In this document: piece after piece, positions 9,257 to 17,952 of the stretch
How the letters are laid out: every line of letters starts with the position of its first letter
Numbering within the stretch: position 1 is the first letter of the stretch
NCBI RefSeq assembly: GCF_946482605.1
Contig: NZ_CAMLSE010000035.1
Span: 15,316-79,315 of the forward strand
DNA: 64,000 nucleotides
Source: an uncultured Dyadobacter sp.
GTDB taxonomy: Bacteria; Bacteroidota; Bacteroidia; Cytophagales; Spirosomataceae
Direction of reading: 5' to 3'
The notes under the pieces: generated by a model
Seen by the model: the letters and a program-made list of their open reading frames with translations, nothing else
The model's database searches: none
Told to the model about the DNA's origin: nothing
Program-made: the position numbers and the translations under genes

Positions 9257-9684
9257 CAAGAAATCTTGTCGACGCGGGTCTGATGCCGGCCGCCTTCGAA
9301 CTCCGTAGCCAAAAAGGCTTCCAGACTCGCCAATGCAGTTTCCAATTCCACAAAACGCACGGGAAGGCAAATTACATTGGCGTCGTTATGCTGGCGTGAC
9401 AAAGCGGCAAGCGGCAAATCCCAAACCAGCGCCGCTCTCACAGCCTGATGTTTGTTCGCTGTAATGCAAACCCCCTGTCCGCTCCCACACAACAATACCC
9501 CTTTTTCGAATTCTCCGCTTTCCACCCCACTCGCTACGGGATGTGCAAAGTCCGCGTAGTCCGCTGAATCGGCGCTGTACGTTCCGAAATCTTTCACTTC
9601 AAAGCCATTTGTCGTAAGCCAGTCGATGATCGGCTGCTTGTAGGGGAAACCCGCGTGGTCGGCACCAATAGCAATTTTTCTCAT
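9253..9684 (-). CDS. rpiB: ribose-5-phosphate isomerase B
   Basis: 143 residues, typical of RpiB/LacAB isomerases, which interconvert ribose 5-phosphate and ribulose 5-phosphate in the pentose phosphate pathway. Diagnostic motifs are IGADHAGF at the N-terminus, GVLLCGSGQGVCITANK (catalytic Cys and Ser/Gly loop, residues about 63-80) and ALSRQHNDANVICLP. Cytoplasmic. A good promoter lies 85 bp upstream. The gene is convergent with and overlaps the DUF6427-like gene by 4 bp. Confidence 0.94.
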   Translation of the reverse strand: MRKIAIGADHAGFPYKQPIIDWLTTNGFEVKDFGTYSADSADYADFAHPVASGVESGEFEKGVLLCGSGQGVCITANKHQAVRAALVWDLPLAALSRQHNDANVICLPVRFVELETALASLEAFLATEFEGGRHQTRVDKISC

Positions 9685-9768
9685 TACTTTTTTGTTAATT
9701 GTAGCCTGCCCGTTTTGTTTTGACAGCAGGTAAGGTTAAAAGTTTTCTATTTTTAGTGATAGTGGCTG

Positions 9769-9799
9769 CAAAGTTACCATTATCCGATCAACAACTCAA
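9769..9799 (-). promoter_or_regulatory. Bacteroidota-type promoter for rpiB
   Basis: On the minus strand, TTG (9799-9797), a 20-bp spacer, then TAACTTTG (9776-9769), matching the Bacteroidota -33/-7 consensus TTG-N19/20-TAnnTTTG. It would give a 5' leader of about 80 nt for rpiB. Confidence 0.6.
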
Positions 9800-9812
9800 T
9801 GAATCCTGAATT

Positions 9813-10583
9813 ATGAGTGAAGAGGCAAAACCCACTAATGGAGAACTCGTCGACGTATCTCTCCTTAATCCTGCGGTTCCGGAAGACGAAAAGAGAATCA
9901 AGGAGGCATTTGAAGACCGCAACTGGAATGAAATCAAAAGTGCCGATTCCTGGGTTGTGTTTAAAGTAATGGCCGAATTTGTGGAAGGTTTTGATAAACT
10001 AGCCAAAATAGGCCCCTGCGTTTCCGTTTTCGGCTCCGCACGCACTTTGCCCGACAATCCTTACTATAAAACTGCGGAAGAGATCGCCGCCAAGCTCGTT
10101 CGTCACGGTTACGGTGTCATCACGGGCGGCGGGCCGGGTATCATGGAGGCCGGAAACAAGGGCGCATTCGAGCAGGGCGGAAAGTCGGTAGGGTTAAATA
10201 TCAAGCTTCCTTTCGAGCAGCATAGCAACATTTACATCGATCACGACAAGAGCATCAACTTCGACTTCTTCTTCGTGCGGAAAGTAATGTTCGTCAAATA
10301 CTCGCAAGGCTTTATCGTCATGCCGGGCGGGTTTGGCACGTTGGATGAACTCTTCGAAGCGATGACATTAATCCAGACCAAGAAGATCGGCCGCTTCCCG
10401 ATTGTGCTGGTAGGCAGTGCGTACTGGTCGGGCTTGCTGGACTGGATCAAAGGAACAATGCTGACAGAGCACAATATTAACCCCGAAGACCTGAAACTGA
10501 TCAGTATCGTGGACACACCGGACCAGGCGGTCAAGGTGATAGACAATTTCTATTCCAAATACCTGCTTAAACCTAACTTCTAG
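9813..10583 (+). CDS. LOG-family (TIGR00730) Rossmann-fold protein
   Basis: 256 residues. The LOG family cleaves nucleoside 5'-monophosphates to free base and ribose 5-phosphate (cytokinin-activating phosphoribohydrolase); its role in most bacteria is unsettled. The two hallmark motifs are GGGPGIMEAGNKGA (about residue 110) and PGGFGTLDELFE (about residue 170). An N-terminal extension of about 60 residues precedes the conserved part (SVFGSAR), as in longer members. Cytoplasmic, monocistronic, divergent from rpiB and ended by a strong hairpin. Confidence 0.88.
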   Translation: MSEEAKPTNGELVDVSLLNPAVPEDEKRIKEAFEDRNWNEIKSADSWVVFKVMAEFVEGFDKLAKIGPCVSVFGSARTLPDNPYYKTAEEIAAKLVRHGYGVITGGGPGIMEAGNKGAFEQGGKSVGLNIKLPFEQHSNIYIDHDKSINFDFFFVRKVMFVKYSQGFIVMPGGFGTLDELFEAMTLIQTKKIGRFPIVLVGSAYWSGLLDWIKGTMLTEHNINPEDLKLISIVDTPDQAVKVIDNFYSKYLLKPNF

Positions 10584-10602
10584 TCAGCAACGCCTTTACA
10601 TT

Positions 10603-10634
10603 GGGCCGTGCTGTCAGAACGACAGGTACGGCCC
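10603..10634 (+). terminator. intrinsic terminator after LOG-family gene
   Basis: GGGCCGT pairs with ACGGCCC, with an inner CTGTC/GACAG stem, followed by CATTTTTTGG. It lies 19 bp after the LOG-family stop and spans the stop codon of the convergent helix-hairpin-helix gene. Confidence 0.8.
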
Positions 10635-11558
10635 CATTTTTTGGATGGTAGCCTCGTCCAACACCTTTACATTTCTTAATTCTTCCAATGACCGGAACGG
10701 GCCGTGTTGCTGACGATAATTGATCAGCACCGAAACAGTCTTCCTGTTGCGCAGGTAACTGTGCTGACCGAGTTCTTCCGCTGTGGCGGTATTAATATTG
10801 ATTTTCCGCACCGCGCTCATGACTAATGCGTGCCGCCGCAACTCCGACAACGCCAGGGAGTCGAGCCCATAAACTTCGGAAAATTGGTCCGCGGAATGGA
10901 ATCCACCAAGTGCGTCGCGGAACTTCAGGATGCGCTGCGATAATTTGCTCCCGATTCCTCTAAGCCGGATGAGCTGGCTCGTGTCGCATTGATTGATGTC
11001 GAAAGTCTCAGGGTCTCGGGCTGTGTACGGGCGTCGCACGCGTGAGGTATCCGCATTGGAACGGCTGTACCTCGCCGGCGCAACTTCCATACCCGCCATG
11101 ACGATGTGCGGTTCCAGTCGCTTATAGAGTGCTGGCGGGAAATCATATATTTTCAAAAGATCCTCCTTCCTGCGGAACACACCTCCCTTGTCCCTGAATT
11201 TTTGGATTCTTCTGGCGAGAAAAGGTGGGATACCCAGTGCCAGCAGTTCCTGCTCGGAACAGCGATTGGGATCGAAATCAGTTAGCACTGGTTCTTTTAT
11301 CGCTGCGCTCTTGCCTCCCCGCGAATACTTCGGTTCGTATTGTTGATGCTGCTTTTCGAGCAGGGTAGCAATGCTGTCGAGCACCCTGAGTTCCACGGGC
11401 TGGGTATCCAGGGGTAGTTCCGGTAATATCCACCGGCGGAATAGAAATGGCGTCCATACGATCAACAGGCAAGCAGCCATCATGACCAATGCGCCCCGGG
11501 CTTCCTTACGGGAAATCCCGAAAAAGTCTTGTAAAGCGTTCAATGTTCTTCGATACAT
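10614..11558 (-). CDS. membrane-anchored helix-hairpin-helix (ComEA-like) protein
   Basis: 314 residues. A single membrane helix near residues 23-41 (ALVMMAACLLIVWTPFLF) is followed by a soluble part with repeated helix-hairpin-helix units: LLALGIPPFLARRIQKFRDKGG, LIRLRGIGSKLSQRILKFRDALGG and a third near the C-terminus beginning ININTATAEEL. HhH pairs bind DNA backbone non-specifically, as in ComEA, the DNA receptor of competence. The N-terminus (MYRRTLNALQDFFGISRKEARG) is common in Bacteroidota homologues. Whether this protein serves DNA uptake is inference; no other com genes lie nearby. Confidence 0.82.
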   Translation of the reverse strand: MYRRTLNALQDFFGISRKEARGALVMMAACLLIVWTPFLFRRWILPELPLDTQPVELRVLDSIATLLEKQHQQYEPKYSRGGKSAAIKEPVLTDFDPNRCSEQELLALGIPPFLARRIQKFRDKGGVFRRKEDLLKIYDFPPALYKRLEPHIVMAGMEVAPARYSRSNADTSRVRRPYTARDPETFDINQCDTSQLIRLRGIGSKLSQRILKFRDALGGFHSADQFSEVYGLDSLALSELRRHALVMSAVRKININTATAEELGQHSYLRNRKTVSVLINYRQQHGPFRSLEELRNVKVLDEATIQKMGPYLSF

Positions 11559-11674
11559 ACGTCCTGATTTTTCTCCTTTGGACGTTAATGCATCGCTTTG
11601 GTAACTGTTTTAAAAACAAAAATGAGCAAAAGGCAACCGAAGCCCTTTGCTCATCTTCCTGTATTCCGTATCCG

Positions 11675-12718
11675 TTATTGATTCACATAAATGCTTCCGG
11701 CGCTGGCTGAAAGTGTCACAGGAATCCCTCCGCCATTCATTTTTCCCTGCACCCGATCTTTCTCCGCCGACCCGTCAAAGTTTTTCAATGGTATGGAGAC
11801 TTTGTTACCTCTCAGATTAAGATCTACTCCTTTATCCAACGGCATGGTTACACGCACGCTGCCGGCAGATGTAGAGAGATCCACGAACTTGCCCAACGAT
11901 GTCAGTTCCAGATCAATGCCGCCCGCGCTCGTTTTTGCACGGATACTACCCGAAACACTGGCGAGCCGGATCGAACCACCGGACGTCCCTGCGTCTAGCG
12001 AGCCTGCGATACGTTCTCCTTTAATGCTGCCTCCACTGGTGTGAGCAAATACATCCCCGTCCATATTATTGAGCTGAATGCTTCCGCCTGATGTTTTCAG
12101 TTCGATATGCCCTTTCAGTTCCTCTGCTTTAATGCTCCCTCCGCTGGTGTGCAGTTCTATATCCTTGGCACAACGCATTACATCGATGCTTCCACCCGAC
12201 GTGCGGCCCCGGATCACTCCGTCGAGGTCGTCTATTTTAAGACTTCCTCCGCTGGTTGTAAAATTCTGATCGCCGGTGAGCGATGCAATCTTGATACTTC
12301 CCCCACTCGTTTTGAGGTTAGTTGCTACATTTCTGGGCGCAGTCACTTTGAATGCGATAGAAATGTTTCTTTTCTCATTCCATTCCCGGTTATTTTTTCT
12401 CTTTGCAGTCGCTATCACTTTGCTGCCTTCCGTACCGATCAGGATATCATAATCTTCGAGCCTGTCCTCTATTTCCGCTTTTGAAAGTTCCTTGTTGCCA
12501 TTCCAGCCGTTTCCTTTGACATACATTTCCACCTTAAAACCACCACTCTGGCCACCGGCAACGGATATGGAGCCACCGGATGTTTCAACCTGCAATTCTT
12601 TCAGGGATGCATTGGTGAAATTTTTAGTAACATAAGGCTGGTCGTCGCCACTCTGAGCATAAGCTGCGATCACAGAGAAAGCGGACAATGCTATTGTTAG
12701 TAGTTGTTTCATTTTCAT
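11675..12718 (-). CDS. secreted DUF4097-type beta-repeat protein
   Basis: 347 residues from the ATG at 12718 (another at 12712 is equally possible); both give a signal peptide ending AAYAQ, unlike the longer upstream frame. The body is a run of about ten repeats of 18-20 residues, each built round TSGGSI (KTSGGSIKIASLTG, RTSGGSIDVMRCAK, HTSGGSIKAEELKG and so on). The repeats shift to TSAGGI/TSAGSV near the C-terminus. This pattern predicts a right-handed beta-helix or solenoid of the DUF4097 family, often placed next to sigma/anti-sigma systems. Function is unknown; probably periplasmic or surface-exposed. The repeat unit is visible in the DNA as well. Confidence 0.8.
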   Translation of the reverse strand: MKMKQLLTIALSAFSVIAAYAQSGDDQPYVTKNFTNASLKELQVETSGGSISVAGGQSGGFKVEMYVKGNGWNGNKELSKAEIEDRLEDYDILIGTEGSKVIATAKRKNNREWNEKRNISIAFKVTAPRNVATNLKTSGGSIKIASLTGDQNFTTSGGSLKIDDLDGVIRGRTSGGSIDVMRCAKDIELHTSGGSIKAEELKGHIELKTSGGSIQLNNMDGDVFAHTSGGSIKGERIAGSLDAGTSGGSIRLASVSGSIRAKTSAGGIDLELTSLGKFVDLSTSAGSVRVTMPLDKGVDLNLRGNKVSIPLKNFDGSAEKDRVQGKMNGGGIPVTLSASAGSIYVNQ

Positions 12719-12832
12719 GGGACTTGTCGATTTGTTTCGGCAATGATGTAAAAAGCGGCGGCAAGGTTGCATGTACACCCGCAGTTGGGGTATAATTTTT
12801 GCAATACTTATTTTATCCAAATTAATATCAAT

Positions 12833-13063
12833 ATGAAAACTTACCTGGTAAAAACCGCGAGACAGTCGGATGAAGAACTGGTGTTGAACATACTCCGTTC
12901 ACTGGAAAGGAAGGGGATCATCGTCCTGGAAGAGAATGCCTCCCCGGGTAGCGCCAAAAACAGTGCACCTGCCACAGAAGAGCAGGTGCAGGAGATTATT
13001 GATGAAGCGGAATTAGGTGCCTATTATTCAGAAGAGGAGGCAAGAAAGATTCTGAATCTTTGA
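12833..13063 (+). CDS. small antitoxin-like protein, no toxin partner
   Basis: 76 residues from the ATG at 12833; a longer frame from 12767 adds residues with no protein-like character and overlaps the promoter side of the divergent gene. The chain has a short beta/alpha N-terminal half (MKTYLVKTARQSDEELVLNI) and an acidic C-terminal helix (EEQVQEIIDEAELGAYYSEE). That layout resembles small Bacteroidota antitoxins, but the next gene is convergent and there is no toxin gene downstream. It may be an orphan antitoxin or an unrelated small protein. A toxin role for any neighbour is not supported. Confidence 0.6.
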   Translation: MKTYLVKTARQSDEELVLNILRSLERKGIIVLEENASPGSAKNSAPATEEQVQEIIDEAELGAYYSEEEARKILNL

Positions 13064-13067
13064 GCTG

Positions 13068-13424
13068 TTATTTTTTTTGAATGTCGATTACCTTGATCTC
13101 ATCGTACGTGGCCTTCGTTCCCCAACCGCAGGGAATGGTCCGTTTTCCGCCGGTCAGGCTGTATTTCAGACGCACATTGGTAAAACTGTAATATTCCTCG
13201 ATCTTCCCGAGCTCTTTCTCGATCTTTGATTGCGAAGCCTCACTGGGTACCAAAAAAACTGTCGTATCCGGTGAGGTTATGCTGAAATGCCAGGAGCAAC
13301 CGTCAGCCGCCAGCATATTGACCCAGGTAGCGTCTGTTTCCTGGACTTCTTCACTGATATTGTCACTTTCATCATGGCAGCCTATCCAGGCCAGTAAACC
13401 AAATACGACGATCAGCATTTTCAT
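13068..13424 (-). CDS. small lipoprotein of unknown function
   Basis: 118 residues. The N-terminus MKMLIVVFGLLAWIGC is a short lipoprotein signal with the lipobox Cys at residue 16, followed by acidic DESDN. In Bacteroidota an acidic stretch just after the Cys often accompanies surface export. The rest is about 100 residues with two Cys (DGCSW and IPCGWG) that could form a disulfide. I do not recognise a domain. It lies 62 bp downstream of the GH1 gene on the same strand and could share its transcript. Confidence 0.65.
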   Translation of the reverse strand: MKMLIVVFGLLAWIGCHDESDNISEEVQETDATWVNMLAADGCSWHFSITSPDTTVFLVPSEASQSKIEKELGKIEEYYSFTNVRLKYSLTGGKRTIPCGWGTKATYDEIKVIDIQKK

Positions 13425-13486
13425 GGTTCAAGGGGTTTAATATGCTGGATAGACTCCGACTTTCTAGAAATAGTTGGAACGAAGGG

Positions 13487-14893
13487 TTACTTTTTTGGAT
13501 TTTTCAAAAAACCTGCAAACCATTTCCCCGACTCTTTCACGGTACGGACCTGTGTTTTGAAGTCGACATGCACCAGGCCGAACCGTGCGGAATATCCATG
13601 CGCCCATTCGAAGTTATCCAGCAGGGTCCAGGCAAAGTACCCATTCACTTTCACGCCTTCGTTCTTCGCTTTCAGAACTGCTGCCAGGTAGTCGTGGAAA
13701 TAGGCCGTCCGCTGCTGGTCATCTACCGCTCCGTCGCGTAGCTTATCTTTGAAAGCCGCCCCATTCTCTGTGATGATGAGTTCCCGAATCCCTTCATATT
13801 TATTGAACTGATGAAGGATCCCATGCATACCTTCCGGACTTACCTCCCAGCCCAGGCCAGTGGTGGGGACATTACGCAAGCTGGCGGGCACTTCTTTCAG
13901 CCACATCACGGGAGCCAGGTACGAATGCTGCACCACTACACTGAAATAGTTTTGCAGCCCCCAGAAATCAAAATCGAATTTAAGACGCTCGCGGTCTCCT
14001 TCCCGGTAGAACCGTTTGATATTGGACAAAAAAGGAAATGCATCCTTCGGATACCCCAAACCCAGCGCCGGCTCCACAAACAACCGGTTCATCAAAGCGT
14101 CCGCCCGCTTCGCCGCTCTCACATCCGCCGCACTCGTACTGTTGGGATGAACATAGGAACACGATATCGCATTGCCGATACGGGCATCCGGCAGCATGCT
14201 GCGCAGCACTCTCCCGCCTTCCGCCTGACTCAATGCAAGGTGATGCACGACCGGAAGAAAATTGTGAATCCCCTTGTTCCCCGGCGCATGCTCTCCCGTT
14301 GTGTAACCAAGCCCCGCAACCGCCATAGGCTCGTTCAGGACGATCCAATGCCTTACCCTGTCTCCGAAAGCCTGTGCGCATACCGCTGCATAGTCGGCGA
14401 ACCATTCGACGATGCGCCTGTTTTTCCAGCCTCCCGATTTTTCCAGGGCCTGCGGCAGGTCCCAATGATATAATGTTACCCACGGCTCGATATCCAGCGC
14501 AATGCACCGGTCTATCAGCCGGTTGTAAAATTCCACTCCCGCCTGGTTTACTTCCCCGTGCCCTTCCGGCATGATCCTCGACCATGAGATCGAAAACCGG
14601 AACTGACGGAAACCCAGTGCTTGGACCATTTCGAGGTCTTCTTCGTACCGATGGTAAAAATCACATGCATGGCGGGCGTGATCTCCATTGTGTATCTTTC
14701 CTTTTTTTCTAGCGAACACATCCCAGACGCAATCCGTCCGCCCGTCTTCGTCAACCGCCCCTTCGATCTGATAGGCCGCCGTAGCTACGCCCCACTTGAA
14801 ATCGGTGCCAAAATCTTCCCTTAACAACCCCAGCTTTTCCCCTCCCGCTGCATGCACAACCTCCGTGTTCCGATTTTCAGTTAATGTCGCCAA
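13487..14893 (-). CDS. glycoside hydrolase family 1 beta-glucosidase
   Basis: 468 residues, standard length for GH1. The N-terminal signature is FKWGVATAAYQIEGA; the acid/base is Glu188 in VLNEP and the nucleophile is Glu376 in ITENGA. WALLDNFEW-like C-terminal motif is WTLLDNFEWAHGY, and YSARFGLVHVD follows. It hydrolyses beta-glucosides or related beta-glycosides from the non-reducing end. No signal peptide is seen, so it is probably cytoplasmic and acts on imported disaccharides. There is no adjacent SusCD or sugar transporter. Confidence 0.93.
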   Translation of the reverse strand: MATLTENRNTEVVHAAGGEKLGLLREDFGTDFKWGVATAAYQIEGAVDEDGRTDCVWDVFARKKGKIHNGDHARHACDFYHRYEEDLEMVQALGFRQFRFSISWSRIMPEGHGEVNQAGVEFYNRLIDRCIALDIEPWVTLYHWDLPQALEKSGGWKNRRIVEWFADYAAVCAQAFGDRVRHWIVLNEPMAVAGLGYTTGEHAPGNKGIHNFLPVVHHLALSQAEGGRVLRSMLPDARIGNAISCSYVHPNSTSAADVRAAKRADALMNRLFVEPALGLGYPKDAFPFLSNIKRFYREGDRERLKFDFDFWGLQNYFSVVVQHSYLAPVMWLKEVPASLRNVPTTGLGWEVSPEGMHGILHQFNKYEGIRELIITENGAAFKDKLRDGAVDDQQRTAYFHDYLAAVLKAKNEGVKVNGYFAWTLLDNFEWAHGYSARFGLVHVDFKTQVRTVKESGKWFAGFLKNPKK

Positions 14894-14940
14894 GATGGTC
14901 GTATTTAGTCATTGATAACGAAAGTTATAAACATATCCGC

Positions 14941-14978
14941 AAACAAAAACCCTTCGTCCGTAGTTTACGAACGAAGGG
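14941..14978 (-). terminator. intrinsic terminator after T9SS cargo gene
   Basis: Stem CCCTTCGT (14950-14957) / ACGAAGGG (14971-14978). Read on the minus strand it is followed by a T-rich tract (GGGTTTTTGTTT). It lies 35 bp downstream of the T9SS-cargo stop and just before the GH1 start region. Confidence 0.75.
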
Positions 14979-15012
14979 CCCTTTCTTTACCCGGTAGCGA
15001 TCCGGCGTAAAA

Positions 15013-16977
15013 TTATCTCACAACAAGGATCTTACGCATGAGCGGTCCATTGTTGATTTTGACAAAATAGGTGCCTTGTACCAGTCTGGTAAGGTCTACT
15101 TCATTGGCCGAGTCAGGTACTGTATTCATCACGAGTACACCGCTCTGGTTGTAAAGTTTCACGTTGCTGATCTGCTGGTTGCTGCTCAGCCTGATACGGT
15201 CCACGGTAGGGTTCGGATAAATGTTCATCTGTTCGTCGCCGTCAAAGTTCAGGTTTTTGATAGCGCTGAAAGCAAAGGTTTCATCCAGGTCGACCATTTT
15301 GAGGCGATAAAGGTTGATCGCCAATGGACTAGTGTGCGTATAGCTGTATGATACCAGTTCCCTGCTCTCTCCTTTGGCATCGACGCTGGTCAAAACGGTC
15401 CATTTCTTACCATCCTGGCTATGCTGTACCTCGAAGTATGCAGAGTTGCTTTCAGAAGTGGTAGTCCATGTCAATTGCGCAGTTGTACCTTCTTTTTTAG
15501 CATTGAAAGCAGATAGTGTCACAGGAAGCGGAGGACCAGAGAAGGTAAGGCAAGCATTGTCAACCAGGAAGTTGTTGCCTGTCGAAGACGCAAGTACGCG
15601 AACGTATTTAGTACCCGATGGAACTGCGCCCGCAAGTGTATATTTTTCCAGGCCCCATGGGTTGCCGCTGAGGGACTTCGTCACGTCTTTGGTAATTTGT
15701 CCGAGTTCAGCCTGCGATTCGCTGAGGAATACCAGTTGAAACTTCTGGCTGTTTGAGCTGCTGTACGCTCCATAGATCGTGAGGCTTACCTGCCCGCCAT
15801 AAGTCGAGAGCATTTCAACATCCTGCCAGAACTTACCAGCGCCCGAGAGTTTACCGCCATTGGAGCCGCAAACCGCGTAAATCGCTTCTGTGGTTAGCGT
15901 TCCTGTTACGCTCCATCCGTTGGTCCCGTTTTCAAAGTTGCCGTTTTGCAAAGTGTTGTTGGTACATTCGTCGCAGACCGCGGGAGTTGTAATGCTCATA
16001 CAAACCACGTCTATTTTAAAATAGTCGCCGCTCGAATAGAACGAGAAACGTACCTTCGTTGCACCGGCAGGAGCCGTTGCCGACAATTGATATTGTTTGA
16101 GTTTATTGCCGCTGCCTACTTCGTAGTTCATATCCACCACGGTTTCATTCGCGTCTATCTTGTTTCCTGCCCCATCGTAGAAGGTCAGTTTGAACTGATG
16201 TGTCTTGCTGTTGTCGTGCGTACCACCATATACGCTTAGGTCTACTTTGGAACCGGCAACCAATGCCACATCCTGCCACACAGTTCCTGAACCAGAGATC
16301 AGGCCATTGTAATCGCCGCACATGTTGTAAGCCTGGTCCGTACCGAAGTTGGTACCATTGCTTTTTGACCAGTTATTGGTATTGCCTTCAAAACTTCCGT
16401 TTTTGATCGGGTTTCCAGCTGAGGCCACGCAGCCGCAATCAACCGGAATCGCAGGAGGCGTAATGGTCAAACAAGCACCGTCTACTTTAAAATAGTCGCC
16501 GCTGGAGTTGATTGAAAACCGCACTTTAGTAGCAGTCGCAGGTGCTTTGCCGGAAAATTGATACAGTTGAAGTGAACTGCCGTTGCCTACTTCGTAGTTC
16601 ATCGCCTTCACTACCTCATCCCCTACTTTCGTTCCACCTGCATTATAAAAAATCAATTTGAATTCGTGCGTGTATTGATTGTGGTGAGTACCGCCGTAAA
16701 CCTTCACAGCCACGTCGCTTCCCCCATCGAGTGCAATTTCCTGCCAGGCGCTTCCCGAGCCGTTGATCACTGCGTTGTAGGTACCACACATATTATAGCC
16801 TGTGGAAGTTGTAAAACTTGTCCCGTTGGACACAGACCAGTTGTTGGTGTTATTGCTCTCGAAGCTAGCGTTCTTCAACACATTGTCCGGGCAATTACAA
16901 TCATTAGTTGCGCTGGCCCGGTAGCCGAAGCCCAGGGTCAATAGCATAAGGGTAAAGAGGAACGTAAAATTTTTCAT
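15013..16977 (-). CDS. T9SS-secreted protein with three CBM-like modules
   Basis: 654 residues with an N-terminal signal peptide (FLFTLMLLTLGFGYRASA). Three homologous beta-sandwich modules of about 150 residues follow, at roughly 28-175, 180-335 and 337-485. Each starts with a DCxC-type pair and N-x-SFE/GNFE-x-N-x-W, carries YNMCG or YAVCG, and ends with a DYFKVD- or NFLVD-type strand plus a Cys, like family-4/9-type carbohydrate-binding or discoidin-like folds. A fibronectin-like domain (PVTLSAFNAKKEGTTAQLTW) follows. The last 70 residues are a type IX secretion sorting domain (MNIYPNPTVDRIRLSS ... GTYFVKINNG). No catalytic domain is present, so it is probably a surface or matrix glycan-binding or adhesive protein. 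Confidence 0.85.
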   Translation of the reverse strand: MKNFTFLFTLMLLTLGFGYRASATNDCNCPDNVLKNASFESNNTNNWSVSNGTSFTTSTGYNMCGTYNAVINGSGSAWQEIALDGGSDVAVKVYGGTHHNQYTHEFKLIFYNAGGTKVGDEVVKAMNYEVGNGSSLQLYQFSGKAPATATKVRFSINSSGDYFKVDGACLTITPPAIPVDCGCVASAGNPIKNGSFEGNTNNWSKSNGTNFGTDQAYNMCGDYNGLISGSGTVWQDVALVAGSKVDLSVYGGTHDNSKTHQFKLTFYDGAGNKIDANETVVDMNYEVGSGNKLKQYQLSATAPAGATKVRFSFYSSGDYFKIDVVCMSITTPAVCDECTNNTLQNGNFENGTNGWSVTGTLTTEAIYAVCGSNGGKLSGAGKFWQDVEMLSTYGGQVSLTIYGAYSSSNSQKFQLVFLSESQAELGQITKDVTKSLSGNPWGLEKYTLAGAVPSGTKYVRVLASSTGNNFLVDNACLTFSGPPLPVTLSAFNAKKEGTTAQLTWTTTSESNSAYFEVQHSQDGKKWTVLTSVDAKGESRELVSYSYTHTSPLAINLYRLKMVDLDETFAFSAIKNLNFDGDEQMNIYPNPTVDRIRLSSNQQISNVKLYNQSGVLVMNTVPDSANEVDLTRLVQGTYFVKINNGPLMRKILVVR

Positions 16978-17034
16978 AACGTATTTGATTTGTAATTGAT
17001 TAGCTGTAATCGATTGGCACCAAAATGTACGTCA

Positions 17035-17042
17035 CAAAGGTA
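17035..17042 (-). promoter_or_regulatory. -7 element upstream of T9SS cargo gene
   Basis: TACCTTTG on the minus strand fits TAnnTTTG and lies 58 bp before the ATG at 16977. A TTG -33 element at 19-21 bp is not evident, so this is a weak call. Confidence 0.35.
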
Positions 17043-17952
17043 AAAATTAGATCAATTAAAAATATCACTTTTTTTATATGACACTTGAATCGAAAATAGA
17101 TCTAAACAAAAGAAAAAAGTATTTCTAAATCAACTTATAGAAATATTTCTATATTTAAAAACGCATTAATTCTTCAAAAAATAGCTATTTTAGGTCAAAT
17201 ACGTTGAAGTTCACTCCCAAACTGATTATATTTTCCACTAAAATTACTAGTATAACTTTTCCAAGACCCAACCCCGGATTTCAGTATAGAACACGAATTG
17301 GCTGGTTACAAAGCAATAGGCAGGAAATACCCTCAAAATCGATCTTTATCAGGGGTTTTGGCGATTTATAAGACTGTGATCCGCTGTCAGGCCCAGGAGA
17401 TGAGCTTAGTCATTATAATGACGGAATAATTAGTAACGATTCTACATCCTAAATTGTCGTAAGGGGCCTTTTAAAGGACTAACTACCCGTTTTAGACAAC
17501 AAACGGCGTTATAGCCACAGATCGGATTTTGTGGATATCGCTGAATTTTAACTGAAGAATTTCGACAAAATTTTTTTTCGAAAAAATCGCGCTTCTACAA
17601 GATTTCTATCGGCTGCGAATAAAATACCATGTTTTATTACTGCATTACAACAGTTTAGCTACATAGTATTCTGACTTTCAAATGCCAAAGCCACAGTAAA
17701 TTACGCCTCCTTTCTACAAAGCGGACGAAATCAAATGCAAACCCGGATTCCGACAGAATATAAGGTCAGCCAAACAGGCGCTAAGCCAAATAAAATCCGA
17801 GTTATTATTACATGTTAAAGCGAATATAGAATTGCATTTTAGACGAATTTCAGGCACAATCGCGCCGACAAACGCCACTATCGCGGTTCCTGCTGCGTCT
17901 GCCGATTTTTTGCTAGCTTTATCACGACGGTTTCACCTGATTTCAAGCCGAT
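17043..17952. other. long non-coding AT-rich region
   Basis: About 900 bp between the divergent T9SS cargo and DUF885-like genes. I find no open frame with protein-like composition, no tRNA cloverleaf, no transposase remnant and no clear tandem repeat. The part from 17043 to 17170 is very AT-rich and is followed by mixed sequence. It may hold long upstream regulatory DNA or a decayed gene. Confidence 0.5.
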
